Positions 23,896 to 36,711 of a stretch of 64,000 bases of DNA are shown here, piece after piece. A program made the position numbers and the translations under genes. The stretch spans positions 42,948,901 through 43,012,900 of the forward strand of contig OX387183.1 of the NCBI GenBank assembly GCA_947561395.2, given 5' to 3'. Position 1 is the first letter of the stretch. Each line of letters opens with the position of its first letter. Source of the DNA: Buxus sempervirens (Eukaryota; Streptophyta; Magnoliopsida; Buxales; Buxaceae). The notes beneath the pieces are model-generated. The model made no database searches. It saw only the letters and a program-made list of their open reading frames with translations, and was not told where the DNA came from.

Positions 23896-26225
23896 TGTAG
23901 ACACCCCAAAATTGCACGAGTTTTGATAAATCTTGAAGGAGAGATATTTTATTGGAATTTTCAGTTCTTTGCATTGGGTTTGAGATACTTAACCCATTTG
24001 AATCCAAAACGGAAAAGGAAAAGGCCCGAATTCAATCTTTTGTGCAAAGACAAACTTTTTCCGGTTGAATTTTGTTGACTTTTGACCCCAGAAAATGAAA
24101 TATTTTTTAAAGCCAGATTTCAAGATTTTTTACATGGGTTCTAGCACTAGGGTACATGGGTTCTAGCACCAGAAAATCAAGAATTGGAGAGATGCCATCT
24201 CTCCAATTCTAGGGTAAAAATAGCATCTATGACAGCCTTAGGGTTAAGGTTGGTGGGCTATAGACATTATATTGTGTCTACCATTCTCACCAACCCTAAC
24301 CCTAGCCTTTGCCTATAAATAGGAGACTCCTCCTTAAGCAAATGGCACTCAACTCTTGTTTTAAATTCTCGCAAAGAAGAACTCCAAGAGAAGATGAAAA
24401 CCACTGCGGAATCGCCTCCAGAACTCAGGTAAGCCTCAACTTTTCTTTTTATTTTCTGTCTTTACATTCCTAGATCTAGATCTCTTCTTCTACCTTTCTG
24501 TAGTGTAAAGCCTTGTTTGTATGTGTGGAAATCCTTCCCCGGCTCAAAGTATCTCAAGACTTCCCTAGCCGTAAAACGTGAAGGCGGATCTAGGAGAAAC
24601 GAGACTGGGGATTGACCCTAGTGCTAGAACCCATGTAGCATAAGGCCTTTTTGATTGATTGTAAACCGTTCCATATTCAAAGTACCCTTGATTATCTTGA
24701 AGAACCGTGTTTAACGGGGAGAGAGAACAGAGGGAAACGATAATGGAACGGAACCCTAGGCTGTCTTAGAACCCTATTTGGATGAATATGTATGCATGAT
24801 ATTGATCTTGTTTGGTTTTTTTACACTTGCACATACATATCACTATTTTGGCGGGATAGGCTCATATTTGGGGTTTATTGCATTTATTGTGATAAATCTC
24901 AAATAAATGGCCTCAATCAATTCTGGAATGCCTTTTGGATGATTTTTAAAGTATTTGTGTTCATCTTGCACGAATCACATATTTGTATCAATTTTCTGAT
25001 TTGGTTTTTTCTTCAAGAATGGCTTAGCTTAACAGCACCTGTACCCTTACTTCGGATGCTCATAACTTCATTGTCCGGATGAATTTTAGAGCGATTGCAG
25101 AACCATGGGAAATGTGAGACTGTCTAGTTTATGTCCACCAAATTTCATGAATTTCCATCAAGCGGATTTTTGACACCTCTCTGTCGAAGTTAAGTGGACA
25201 GTTCAGGTTCAAGTACAGAACTTGTCACTTCGACGGACCGCCATGTGTTCGTTTTAAATCCGATTCGAGTGATTTTTGTTTCTGAGTATTCCTTTATGAT
25301 TCTATTTTCTAATCCAGTTGGTTTCATAATTTTTGGATTCCATTTGAATTATTGGTAGCCGATTTACTCAGAACTATTCATTTATACTTTTCTGGGTAAA
25401 TCTGTGATCTTCGGGGCCTGTTCGGGAGACCACCCAAGGCACATCCGGAGGGATTTCTGTATGAGGCTAGTTTCTTTTGAAAGATGGCCATACAGACTTC
25501 AATCACACCAAATTTCGTGGATTTTTATCTAGTGGATATTTCTAGAAAATTTTCCAAAGTTGCCCACTCATCACTTTTAAAAATCCCCAGCAGCAATTTC
25601 AAAGGAGCATAACTCCTAGGATTCTTATCGGAATGAAATGAAATTTTGCATGAGACTCTTATTTACCCTAATATTTCAAATGGATTTGGTTTGCTTCAAT
25701 TTAATATTGGATTTGAATGATTTTAAGGCAAATGGCATACTTTTTACCAAACTTCCCGGATTTGATTCAACTTGGTTTTGAGCAACTTGTGCTTTGATTT
25801 CCATCCTTTTGTGGTATTCCAGAAATGATATTGACATAAGAGAGGATCTAGAATCCATTTGGATCTTCATGTGAAAATATCATACATTTGACATTTTTCA
25901 AGGTTTTTCATGATGTTTAGCAAGCTTTCTTACTTTCTTTATGCATGAACATACACTTGGCTACCACTTCGTGTGGATGAATGGGGGTGCCTAACACCTT
26001 CCGCCGTTCATAATCTAATCCCCTTACCCATCTCTGGATTTAATTTTTAAGTAGGGTTATTTTTACCCTAGAATTGGCATTTTTGCACTTTTTGATGATT
26101 TTTAAATATTTTGGTGTCCATTCTCACCCCAAAATCATGAATGGTGGCGACTCTCCCATTTTTATTTCGAGCCCCGTGTGTTGAAGGAGGGATGATCACA
26201 CCGGTGATTTTTCCCATGTCTCACA
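23896..26225 (+). mobile_element. Right outer LTR of the composite element
   Basis: 2.33 kb, begins TGTAGACACCCC, ends TCTCACA and is followed by the TSD ATGGC. It abuts gag sequence rather than a polypurine tract. It is shorter than the left LTR: its U3 is a patchwork of short LTR-derived pieces and has no dyad array, while the TATA region (24314) and everything downstream match well. Confidence 0.9.
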
Positions 26226-26230
26226 ATGGC

Positions 26231-26436
26231 AAATAATCAGCTATCTACAAGAAGGAAATTGTTAGGGAGGAAAGTCCAAAATTGGCATAGATCTAGGTGA
26301 AGTCCTCATGTTGGTGGTTATTTTGAAATATAGTCACCCTTCAAGTGATTCAGGAAAATTCTCTTTCCAAGACTGGAGCAACATACTAAGAACTATGATA
26401 TGAAGCATCTGTGAACAAGTCGATGGCCATCAAAAT
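26231..26436. other. Sequence between composite element and Tekay-like LTR
   Basis: About 200 bp without recognisable coding. It continues the left flank at 10823 across the composite element's insertion point. Confidence 0.4.
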
Positions 26437-29402
26437 TGTAACGCCCCGAACCCGGGTCAGTGCAAACCGGCACCTGACCCGAACCCGGTTCGTTACTATA
26501 ACAACCCGAATTTAGTTCAACAACCAAATCCGAGGTGTTACTGGCCCATATCAAATACATCATCAATAATATACCAGACCAAAGAATTAAAATCCATTCA
26601 CTTTATTATACTATCAGAGTTGCGGAAACAAGTATGTGCGGAAGTGTAGTCTAAAATCCTCAAATAAACATTTAAGTTGATCATCAATCATTAATATCAA
26701 AGTCTGGTAAAATAAAATGGTTACTATCTCTCTCATCTCTCTAGTACATCAAATCCAAATGAAAAATAGTCTATCAAATATGACTAAGTCTAAATCAATC
26801 ATCCACCTCAAACAAGATCCGGATAAAAGTAATCCTCCGGTGTATACTCAGCTACCTCTCCCTGGAAATCACTAAGATCCCCCTATCGCGTATCAGCTGA
26901 AAAATGAAATAAAAGTAAGGTGAGAGACGAATATCCCAGTAGGTAACACATGCATGATTAAACAGTTAATATAAGTAATGTATCAGTTTATGCACGATTA
27001 AACAATATCGACTAATCAGGCTTGTATAATCATTCATATCATTCATGAATACAAAACAGTTTGATAAACAGTTCTAGAAATGAATTTCAGCAAGTTTTAA
27101 TATAAGAATCCAATAACCAAATCAATAACATAATTCATACTTTGATAGGATGCACTAAGCAGTCACATCCGATCAATATCTCAATCACATGCCTCCAACA
27201 TGTATACAATAATAATATCAAGTGTTGTGATTTCAGTGTCATTTGTAGGACTCAAAAAGATAGATAAACCTTTTGAGATGATTCTTAACCAATTGCTATA
27301 CCATTGTGCGACTTAGGAGCAATGCTACTAATGATACTCAAGTCCCATGCAGCGCAGCTTAGACAAGAGCTGTAGTCACTGACTTATTGCACACGTACCC
27401 ATCAGAGTTGGCATGTACCACCAGCATGCAGCACCAGAATCAATACATGGAGATGGTCACTTATCCACATGTACAGGGAATCACCAGCGGCTCACCGGGG
27501 TATCCCTCCAAACATAGAACCTTCCCAGACAAACTAACTTGCAAAGGAAGCGCGTCGCGTATAGGAGTAACTCAACCCAAATGACATATCCCTCAACTAT
27601 CTAGCTACAACAATGTATCCATAACCAGCTATGCCCACTAGACTCCAAAATTCCCTAAGATATAATATTTCTATAAAGGTTGGTGCCTAGCAGCATATAA
27701 AGGTTAAATCTGTCAATTACTTCAATATTCGGTCATCTGAGTTCTGAATTCTCTTTATAAAGATTTCTGGTTTATAGTGTTATTTAGAAGATGTTCTAGT
27801 AATTATATACTAGTTAGGTTTTCCAAAAACTAAGTTTCTCCATTTCTTTCAAAGTTTGGCAACTAATGTCCTCAATATCTTCCTAATTTATTTTTCTATA
27901 AAACATGGAATTAGATAATTTATTTTAGTCTTAAAACATCTTATTTAATCATTAAAATTGTCTAAAAATAGTTTGGAATTGAATCAGGGTGTGAAATTAC
28001 GAAAGTTTGCAAAATCTAAACAGAGCGCCTAGGATCGCCCTGGCGGTCTATGGTCGGTGGTAGTTCAAAATCGAACACCGACGATACGTCTTCCAGCGGT
28101 CTTCGGCGGTCTACGGTTTATAACTAGCGCCGATGATCACCGACGATCGCCGAGCACAGTCGAGGTCAGCGGTCGTTCGGAAACGAACATAATCAGTTCC
28201 AAAACGTGATTTTTCTCGTCTAAACTCATTCTAACATATTTATAACATCACTATTTAACTATATACATCATTACATATCATAAAAACATGCTTTTCAGAT
28301 TAAACGAATGTAAATCGAAACACGAAGGTAAAACGGTGTCACCTACCTCTTTTCCACGATTGTTTCTCCTTCCCTCTCTAAACAATGATTCACACAGGTG
28401 CGAGGTACTCCCTAGGTTATGAAAAACACAAAACCAGCACCCTTCCTTCTTCTTCTTCTTCTTCTCCTTCGGTCGCTCGGTTTGTCGCTTGCGGCTGTTC
28501 AATATGTGTGAAAAGACAACGAATAAGTTTTTGGTTATTTTAATAGGTATTTATACTCTCTGATCCCATGTATCTCACATACACAAAACTCATAGACACG
28601 CCCAATCAGAATACGTACCTCGATATCTCATGATCAAACGGTCAAATTTGCGTCTAATTCTGGATCTCCACTAATTAGATCATCCCCTACAATAATAAAA
28701 TATTTGCATCAATTATAACTCCCAATAATATTATTTATTAATTTAATTTATTATTTAAGGAAAATTCGGGGTTTACATCCTCCCCTCCTAAAAGAAAAAT
28801 TGTCCTCGAAATTTACCTTGTGGTTCTGGAAATAGGTTAGGATACTTTCTCTGCATTTCCGATTCCAATTCCCAAGTAGCTTCCTCAGTTATGCGATTCT
28901 ACCAAAGTACTTTCAAAAGTGGAATTACCTTAGTACGAAGAACTTGCTCCTTCCTGTCCAAAATCTCAACTGGATGCTCCTCATAAGTCAAGTCCCCTTG
29001 CACTACTATCGGCTCATGCTGAATGATATGAGTAGGGTCATGCACGTACTTCCTCCACATAGAAACATGGAATACGTCATGAACTCCTTCCAACTATGTA
29101 GGCAAAACCAACCTGTATGCTACTGGTCCCACTGTACCCTTAATCTCAAACGGACCTATATATCGTGGAGCCAACTTGCCTTTCTTTCCAAACCTCTTAA
29201 ACCCACGAGATGGTGATATCTTCAGAAATACCAAATCACCAACTTCAAAATGCAAGTCTCTTCTTCTGGTATCTGCATAGCTCTTCTGACGACTCTGGGT
29301 AGTAAGCATATTCTGCCTAATCTAATTCACCTTCTCAATGCTATCTTGTACAATTTGCGGCCCAATAAGTTGTCTTTCTCCAACTTCCACCCAGTACACT
29401 GG
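26437..29402 (-). mobile_element. 3' end of a Tekay-like chromovirus (Ty3/gypsy)
   Basis: The LTR occupies 26437-28777 on the minus strand, starting TGTAAACCCCGAA and ending GGGGCGTTACA. The plus-strand left end TGTAACGCCCC is typical of Tekay/Del LTRs. A polypurine tract (TTAGGAGGGGAGGA) lies just upstream, then the C-terminal part of integrase at 28899-29402 with YWVEVGERQLIGPQ, RQKSYADTRRRDLHFEVGD, FGKKGKLAPRYIGPFEI and VFHVSMWRKY motifs. Only the 3' end of the element remains. Fossil, with at least two breaks in the surviving coding part. Older than the Tat elements nearby, judging by decay. Confidence 0.85.
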
Positions 29403-30599
29403 GGAAACAGGGTGAACCCCAGGAAACGAGAATGAGAAAAAGGAACTAGGACAATCCCTTGAAAAAAGGCAAAAACAAGAACTGGGGCAAACCCCCAAAA
29501 GAAAAGTCAAAGATTGGGATAAAGAACCCAAGAAAGAAAGAAGAAGAGAAAAGAACAAAGATAGAAAAGAAGAAAAAACTACCAAGAAAAGTTGGGTACA
29601 AAGTTGAGGAGACAAAAGATGAAGCAAGCCCTAACAAGAAAAATGGACAGAATATGGCCTTTACCCCACTCATCAATTTTGAGCCTCTATACCATTTCTT
29701 CTGGACCCTTGAACCCAGCCTACGTTTCATCCTATTATGAAGTCCTTTCTGATTACAAAGAATGTAACACTGAATCTCAGACGAATTGGAAATTACGGAA
29801 CCAAAAGGACAAAAGAACTTTAGCTAGACATAATGGTTATCCATAGAATGAAACTATATAGGGTTTGAGCCAGTTTATCCTTCATTTCTGAACACTGGAA
29901 CCAAAGCCTACATTTTGTTCTACTGATAAGTCCTCTCTGGTCATTGGATCATGATCCGTGGAAATTGATAGGACCCTCAGACTGGGGCAAGACACCGAAC
30001 CTGAGAGAAGGAACCAATTGGGAGAAAAACCATTCCATAACGCTCAGACTAGGGTGGGGAAAGAAAAAACAAGAGAGGAAAGCAAAAGAGCTGGGGAAAG
30101 GGCAGTGCCAAAGAAACCCCTTGGACCAAAACAATTCCCCTCATTTCAACCCGGGGCATGCTATTGAAGGCAAAAAATTGTTGAGACCCTCGCAGGGCGT
30201 GCCGGGAGGAACCACTTCATAAGTCTAAATGAGATTGTTGGGTGACTTACCCAAAGATTACTGGTCTTGTCGTGGACTCACTTTAAAGAGGAAACTCCAA
30301 ACTCTTAATGAATTCCCAAGAGATTTTAATCAAAGAGAAATTGCTTGAATTTATATGTAATTTTGATAATAAACAGATGAAGTCCAATTGACTGAACTCC
30401 ACATGAACTTTTGCATGTACTGACAAAACTTGAAACAGACAGACAAAGCCACCATAGCGCATCTCACATGTTGGGTGAGAGACAGAATCATCGCAATGTA
30501 GTCACACATTGAACGCAGAAGAAATCCATCATAGTGTACTCATACATCGGATGCAAGACAAAGATATCCCCAGCACATCTCACATGCCGGACAAAGATT

Positions 30600-31480
30600 G
30601 AATGAGCAAGGTGTCTCCCAACCCTAAGGAGCAAGATGTGTCCCAAAATTGAAGAATTAAGGGGCAAGATGCCTCCCAAAAAGCAAGACATAAGGAGCAA
30701 TGCTTCTCCTAAGACAGAAGGAGGAAGGTGCCTTCCGACCCTAAGGATCAAGATGTCTCCCAAAATTGAAGAATTAAGGAGCAAAGGGTCTCCCAACCAC
30801 AGAGAGCAAGGCGTCTCTCAAGACTGAAAGGGCAAGGCGTCCCTGGAGCAAGGTGACTCCGAAATTAAGAAGCAAGGCGTCTCTCAACCACAGAGAGGAA
30901 AGTGTCTCTCAAGACTGAAAGGGCAAGGCGTACCTGGAGCAAAGTGACTCCGAAACTAATGGAGAAAAGCATCTCTCAAGACTGAAAGGGCAAGGCGTCC
31001 CTGGAGCAAGGCAACTCCTAAACTAATGGAGCAAGGTGTCTCCCAAGATTGAAAACCTTCGGAGCAAGGCGTCTCCCACATCTAAATGGACACGGAAATG
31101 TGTCTTTAAGGAGCAAGGCATCTCCCACATCTAAATGAACACAGAAATGTGTCTCTAAGGAGCAAGACATCTCCCACATCTGAATGACACCAAAATCTGT
31201 CCCTAAGGAGCAAGTTGTCTCCCACATCTGAATGACACGAAAATGTGTTCCTAAGGAGCAAGGCGTCTCCCACATCTGAATGACACAAAAATGTGTCCTT
31301 AAGGAGCAAGGCATCTCCCAAGACTGAAGGACATGGCGTCCTTGGAGCAAAGAATCTCCAAACCGCAAAAAAGTTGAGGCCAAAGCCTCCGGATTGATGA
31401 ACAATGAGCAAAGACGTGTAAAGGAGCAGAGTGTCTCCCAAAACTGAAGGACAAGGTGTCCCTAGGAGCAAGGTGCCTCC
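30600..31480 (+). repeat. Degenerate tandem array before the polypurine tract
   Basis: Units built on GGAGCAAGGCGTCTCCCA recur more than 20 times. From 31060 to 31320 they form a regular block of about 46-60 bp repeats that each add a TCTGAATGACAC/GTGTCC-type segment. Non-coding. Confidence 0.8.
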
Positions 31481-31734
31481 GCAAAGTTGAACAAGATATT
31501 CCCATTCCTGAAAATGATAGAGAATCAAGGCATGAAGAAGAAGACAAAATGAATAACTGCTGGGCAAATGGCCCCTTTTGTAATTTTCATTTTCCTTCTT
31601 TTGTATCATAGGATTTGGACCAGGATTCGAAGCTCTTTGGTGTGCTGGATAGCAGTGACTCTTAAACCCTTTAGAAGCCAAATAGAGTTAAGGGGTAGTG
31701 TACCTACATGGGGGATAAAAAACTTCAAACTTAA

Positions 31735-31860
31735 AAAACAAAACAAAAAACAAAACAAAACAAACAAAAAAACAAAACAAAACAAACAAAAAAAAACAAA
31801 AAAAACAAAAAAAACAAACAAAAAAAAAACAAACAAAAAAAAAACAAAAAAACAAAACGA
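31735..31860 (+). repeat. A/C-only low-complexity tract
   Basis: About 125 bp made almost wholly of A runs separated by single C (AAAAC-type simple sequence). Confidence 0.9.
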
Positions 31861-32227
31861 GAAAAAAGAAAAAGTGAAAAGATAAAAGAAGAAGTCAAAA
31901 GTCAGTGGAAAAAACAAGTGGAAAAGAACACTATTGAAGCACTTTTGCATCAACGCCGAAACAAGTCAGTGAGTCTAAGTCAAACCCATCTTTTTTAATT
32001 TAAACTAAAAAAGTGGAACAATTCCAAACGCCCAATGGCAAGGAAAATCCCCAAAACTTGGAAGTGAGCTAAAGCAACACGGAGCTTGCACCGGCGCTTC
32101 CGCATCTTTGAAAACATTAAAGGACCTGACTCATCGGTTATGTCAACAGAAATGCAAAGTGCAAAAATAGGGTTCTTTTTATTCTTTGTCATTCATCATC
32201 ACGGTGACTCTGACAAAGAGGGGCAGC

Positions 32228-34415
32228 TGTCAGCTCCCCATTTTTGCACCATAGAATTTCCTAAGAAGCATATCTTAAACCGGCATATATGTGAGCACGT
32301 AAATCGAGGTTTTTATAGTTTACCTATCTTTTTGAAATAAAAAGCCCATAATAAAGAGAATTCTGAGTCGATTCCAATGCACCAAATCGTGCTCAAATCG
32401 GATCTCAGATAGCTAAGTTATGAATAAAAGAAAAAAAGGGTAGTTTGGGGATTTTTATAAAACCGAAATTGGATGCCACATGGGAGCCACATGTACGCCA
32501 TGTTGGCTGCCATATAACCAATGATAAATTAAAATTTTTGGGGTTCTTATAGTAAATAAGTAAGTTTCCTAATGGGGTTTGTTATGCAAATAAATAAAAA
32601 ATTTAATAACAAAGTTAATAAAAGTTTTAAGATTAAAAGAAAATAAAAAAAATATAAACAAAGAGAAATGAGTTAGACGAATTGGTTCAACTCATATTCT
32701 CTTGAGATATTGAGACTAAGCTTAAAAAAATATAAGCCTAAAAAATATGGGACAAAATAGACTTTGACCAAACCTAAATGAATGATGGTGTTTAAGAGAG
32801 GAAGAGGAAAAGTTAGGGGTTAAAGAGAGGAAGAGGAGGAGTTAGGGGTTTAGGTGTTTAAGAAAGAAAGAGGAGAAGTTAAGGAAAGGAGAGGTTTAGG
32901 AGAGGAAAAGGAAAGGTTAGGGGTTAAGAAGTTGAAGGGGTGAGAATTCTCTATAAAAAGGCTTGAAGTTGGGAGCAAAAGGTGAGGGGAGTAAGTAAGA
33001 GAGTTTTTTGAAAAAAAAACAGCAAGTAGGAAGAAGTGGAGAAAAGAAGAGGGACGTCCACTAGCAAGGAGGGAGAAAGAAAAACTATTGTTCATGACAC
33101 ACCAAGGTTCCAAGACCTGATTTAAAGTGTCAATCCATAACAGTTGAGTCATTTGTTTAATACATTGTATGAGACCTCTCTTTCATTAAAATTTTTGAGA
33201 TGAGATTACATGATTGGTGACAGACATGGATATATGTTTGATGGCTTTGGTAATTTTATCATGTAAGAAAAAAAAAAGACAAAGATGTAAAGTCTGAGTT
33301 TTTTCTACATTAGACTAGCACCTGTTTTCCAGATAAACCAATTTTTTTTACCTAGTTCTAGTTTGAGTCAAGTCTGGAGTCCTTCATGAGATTTGTGGTA
33401 TATTTATTTTAGTTTAATGTAAAAATATGCTTGAGACCCTATACTATGAGTAGGTATTTTATTTTTAATTTTCTTTGGTTCAGATTTTCACAGGGAGATG
33501 TCTGACAGAAAATTTTGTAGCTTTATATCTCTTAAATGAAAATGAATTTTTTAAAACTGCTGTAGGTTATTTTAGTGTTTAAAGTTATGATTCTAGGGAA
33601 TCAGATTTCGCATAATTTGGTTAAGAATTGAGGGAGATATGAATCTTTGAATGCGGATAGCGCAGTAGTTCAGATTGTTTCACTTTTTTTTTTCCTTTGT
33701 TTATTGTGATTTTCTTACTTACATTTGTTTTGTTTTATTTTTTTTATTTTACTACATGACATGTAACATAGTGGCCCTCCATTCTCTCAATGTAGATATG
33801 TTACTATGTAATAGAGTCTAAAACATTTTATTGGAAGTGGGTGCATCAGCCCCCATTTCTTATTCTTTTTAATTTGGGTTTCTTTGCTTTAGAATTCTTA
33901 TGTGCATCTAAGATGTAGTATAGCAATCCCCCACTCCTCTAATCCCTTGTATATATGAGAAAGATAAAATTTAAAAAAACGAAAAAAGAAAAGAATAATA
34001 AAAAAATAATAAATAAATAAATATTTTTTTTGAAATAACCAAGTACATTGCTCCATGTTGAAATATTTGATTTGTATTTCTTTATTTTGGATTTTTTTAT
34101 ATGTATCATATGTATTATAATTTGTATAGGATGTAGCAAAGCAACCCCCATTCCTCCAATATTTGTACACATGTGATCATTAAAAAAAATATATAAAAGA
34201 TAACAGATAAAAAAATTAAATAATAGTAAATCAGCCCAAATATAATCCAACTGATTTAAGGGAACCTATTTCGGTGGGGCAACCCAGGGTGTTTAAGGAC
34301 TTTCCTGGGTTGTAATCGGGTCATTTATCCGGAATCACTGGTGCAGACCAAAAAATCAAACAAGGTGTCTACCTGCACCATTTCAAGTAGTGGTGACTCC
34401 ATAAAACATGTAACA
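32228..34415 (+). mobile_element. 3' LTR of the Tat-like remnant
   Basis: 2.19 kb, starting TGTCAGCTCCCCATTTTTGC directly after the purine tract AAAGAGGGGCAGC. It includes a CTATAAAAAGG TATA-like box near 32950 and a GGTGTCTACCTGCACC phrase near the end, also found near the end of the solo LTR at 5.7 kb. No GTATCCGG dyads were seen in it. Confidence 0.65.
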
Positions 34416-35373
34416 CGTTTTTTTTTTTGCGCACACTTGAGGTGCGCATAAATACCTTCTTTCTATTTCAAGTTCACTAGCTTCTAAATAAAAAACGTTT
34501 TGTTTCCTGTAGTCTTTCTCTCATACAACCCTTCTAATTTCTTCCATAAAGAATGTTCCAAGGATTCATTACTGGCATGATGAAAAACACTATCATCTAA
34601 CCATTGTTGGATAAACCCAACTGTTTTGCGATCAAGTTTCTTCCTTTCATCATCATCCATACCCTTTGGTTTGGCTTCATTACCTTCTACGGGTGCATAC
34701 AAGTCCTTACGATATAGCAAGTCCGTCATTTTGGCTTTCCATATCATAGAGTTGCTTCCATTCAAGCTAATCATACGACTTGTCCTTGCTTCCATTGAAT
34801 TACAAATAAAAAAACACACACACAAGCTTGTGCGCTTTGGTACCACGTGACGGGAAAACACTTACCCTTTCCCTTTGTCTGCAAGTCAATAGATATACAC
34901 CCCAAGTAGAGATAACAATGCGGAATTATAAATAACAAAATGAAGCAATCCAAACCACAAAGAACACACCAGATTTTTATGTGGAAAACCCTTCAATGTG
35001 AAGGGAAAAACCACAGGACCTAGTCCAATCAAGAAACTTCCACTGCGTAGAATAATGGGGTTACACAAGTTGTCTCTATAGTATACTAGAGAGTACCAAC
35101 AGCATCAAGAGACAAACCCTGTTGGTTTACATGAAACTAAACCAATGAGGACTATAGAAAAGTACCTCAAAAACAATGTCTTCGGACACACCAGATAATA
35201 CTTTAAACCTGTGATTAGAATCACCACAAGTTCGGCAATCAACCTTCACAATTTCAGCTCAATCGGCATAGAGAAGAAGCTTGAAATGGTGGATCAAAAG
35301 AGGCTTCAAGAACCTTTCAAGTTGCTGTATTTTTTCTACAGAGAAAAAATAGCCACACTCCTTCAAAGACCAA

Positions 35374-36490
35374 GGTACCATTTGGTAAGGCTTTTCAGAA
35401 GTGCTTTTTTTGCTTTTGGAAGCAAAAAAATTGTTTTCGAAAGCAAAAGTGTTGTTTGGTTATGCACACATGAAGCAATTTATAAGAAGTAAAAAAGCAA
35501 TTTCATTGCTTTTCAAGAGAAGCATAGAAATGTTGCTTCTCACTTTAACCATAAATTTACTTTCTTGCCTCTAAAACCCTCGACACAAAACTAGACTTGG
35601 AAAAAATCAACCCTGTCTGAATCCAACCAAAATAAACAGGTTCGGGTTGACCTGTGTAATAGTTGGGTTGGTTTCAGGTAGGGGATTTAGTAACCCGTTC
35701 GTATTCGAGTCAACTTGAATCTAGCCTAATAATGATCCGTTTAACTCGATAAAGACCCATTTAAACCGATAACGACCCGTTTAATTCGATAATGACCCGT
35801 TTAACCCAATAATGATTCATTTAACCCGATAATGACCTGTTTAACCTTATAATGACTCGTTTAACCCGATAATGATCCGTTTAATCTGATAATGACCCGT
35901 TTAACCTTATAATGACTCGTTTAACTCGATAATGACCCGTTTAACCTTATAATGACTCGCTTAACTCGATAATGACCCGCTTAATCGAATAATGATTAGT
36001 TTAACTCGATAATTACCCGTTTAACTCGATAGTGACCCATTTAACCTGATAATGACCCGTTTAACCCTAAATTGTATCACTAATTCACATTATTTTTTAT
36101 TGGTGTATTTTTATAATTAAAAAAAATATATTAATCGGGTTGATGGGTTGAACCTGATTATTGGGGAATTGGGTTCGGCTTTGGGTTTTCCGAACCCACC
36201 AATAAACGGATTTAACTTGAACCGACCCCCTGATTATTACTCAACTCATTAGAATATACGTCAAGTATATTCTTAAGTAGAATGCATCAACTATTTACAT
36301 AGTTTTATATGATAGCATAAAAGTAATTTATATGCTTTTGTAGTTACCAAACATACTTTTTTGCTTCTTAGCAGCAAAGCGAAATTTTACCAAACAGCTT
36401 TGCTTAATAAAAGATCTTTTGAAAAGCAGAAAAGTACCTTTTTGCTTTCTTGCTTTTGAAAGGAAAGCAAAAACGTTACCAAACGGAACC
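35374..36490. mobile_element. Harbinger-like non-autonomous TIR element inside the Copia LTR
   Basis: The left end GGTACCATTTGGTAAGG and the inverted right end GGTTCCGTTTGGTAACG form an imperfect terminal inverted repeat. CAA lies immediately outside each end, a possible 3-bp TSD. Both ends carry clusters of GCTTTTG/CAAAAGC. No transposase is seen. The TIR style and 3-bp duplication fit PIF/Harbinger (Tourist-like) elements better than hAT. The flanking sequence continues as Copia LTR on both sides. Confidence 0.65.
35735..36070 (+). repeat. 20-bp minisatellite inside the TIR element
   Basis: About 16 copies of a 20-bp unit, consensus GATAATGACCCGTTTAACCC, with frequent C/T changes. The flanking stretches contain GGGTTGA/GAACC phrases of similar composition. 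Confidence 0.9.
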
Positions 36491-36711
36491 CAACTGTCTT
36501 CCTTTTCTCCAAAGAGAGGCTTCAAATGTGGTCAAAGGTGCAATCAGTGCACACCAAGTCCCCACATATGTCTAACCTTTCCCATGTAACCATAATCTTG
36601 AAAATGAGAGATTGCCATTCCCATGTAACTAATCCCACAAGGACCCCACCACAAATGGTTCCACATAGGTCCCTCCCCACCTCCAAATGAGGAGGGACTC
36701 CCAACATGCAC

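Larger units (their letters stand above)
10824..26225 (+). mobile_element. Rearranged composite Tat element with three LTRs and one TSD
   Basis: Two plus-strand LTRs (10824-13612 and 23896-26225) bound the unit, and the 5-bp TSD ATGGC is present at 10819-10823 and 26226-26230. The interior is not a normal plus-strand body. After a PBS and about 300 bp of leader come an 85-bp piece of the antisense gene, a third LTR on the minus strand (14035-16345), the antisense gene's second exon (plus), and pol plus part of gag on the minus strand. Stretches of about 180 bp are identical between LTR copies, so the element is young. Fossil: rearranged, with a few coding breaks. Confidence 0.85.
29403..34415 (+). 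mobile_element. 3' end of a Tat-like element with LTR
   Basis: Contains a 2.8 kb non-coding region with tandem repeats, a polypurine tract at 32212-32227 and an LTR from 32228 (TGTCAGCTCCCC) to about 34415 (GTAACA). Its polypurine tract closely resembles that of the main Tat family, but the LTR is different. No gag or pol coding was found. Pieces at 10541-10823 and 26231-26436 may belong to it. The right LTR limit is approximate. Confidence 0.6.
34484..36706 (-). mobile_element. 5' end of a Copia element (LTR, PBS, start of gag)
   Basis: The LTR runs on the minus strand from 36706 (TGTTGGGAGTCCCTCC) to 34848 (CCCGTCA) and is enlarged by a nested TIR element. A PBS-like TGGTACCAAAGCGC lies at about 34845-34831 and a gag ATG at 34795, opening MEARTSRMISLNGSN. 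Its IWKAKMTDLLYRKDLY and SLWKKLEGLYERKTTGNK motifs are typical of plant Copia gag. Only the first 100 or so gag codons remain. Fossil. Confidence 0.8.

Noticed and set aside
29459-29740. Lysine-rich frame
   Set aside because: Arises from a purine-rich low-complexity stretch and has no family resemblance.
31568-31885. Lys/Gln/Asn-rich frame and its Phe-rich opposite
   Set aside because: Translation of the A/C simple-sequence tract.
34425-34455. Short hairpin TGCGCAC...GTGCGCA
   Set aside because: Isolated 7-bp arms at the junction of two elements; not enough for a terminator or RNA call.
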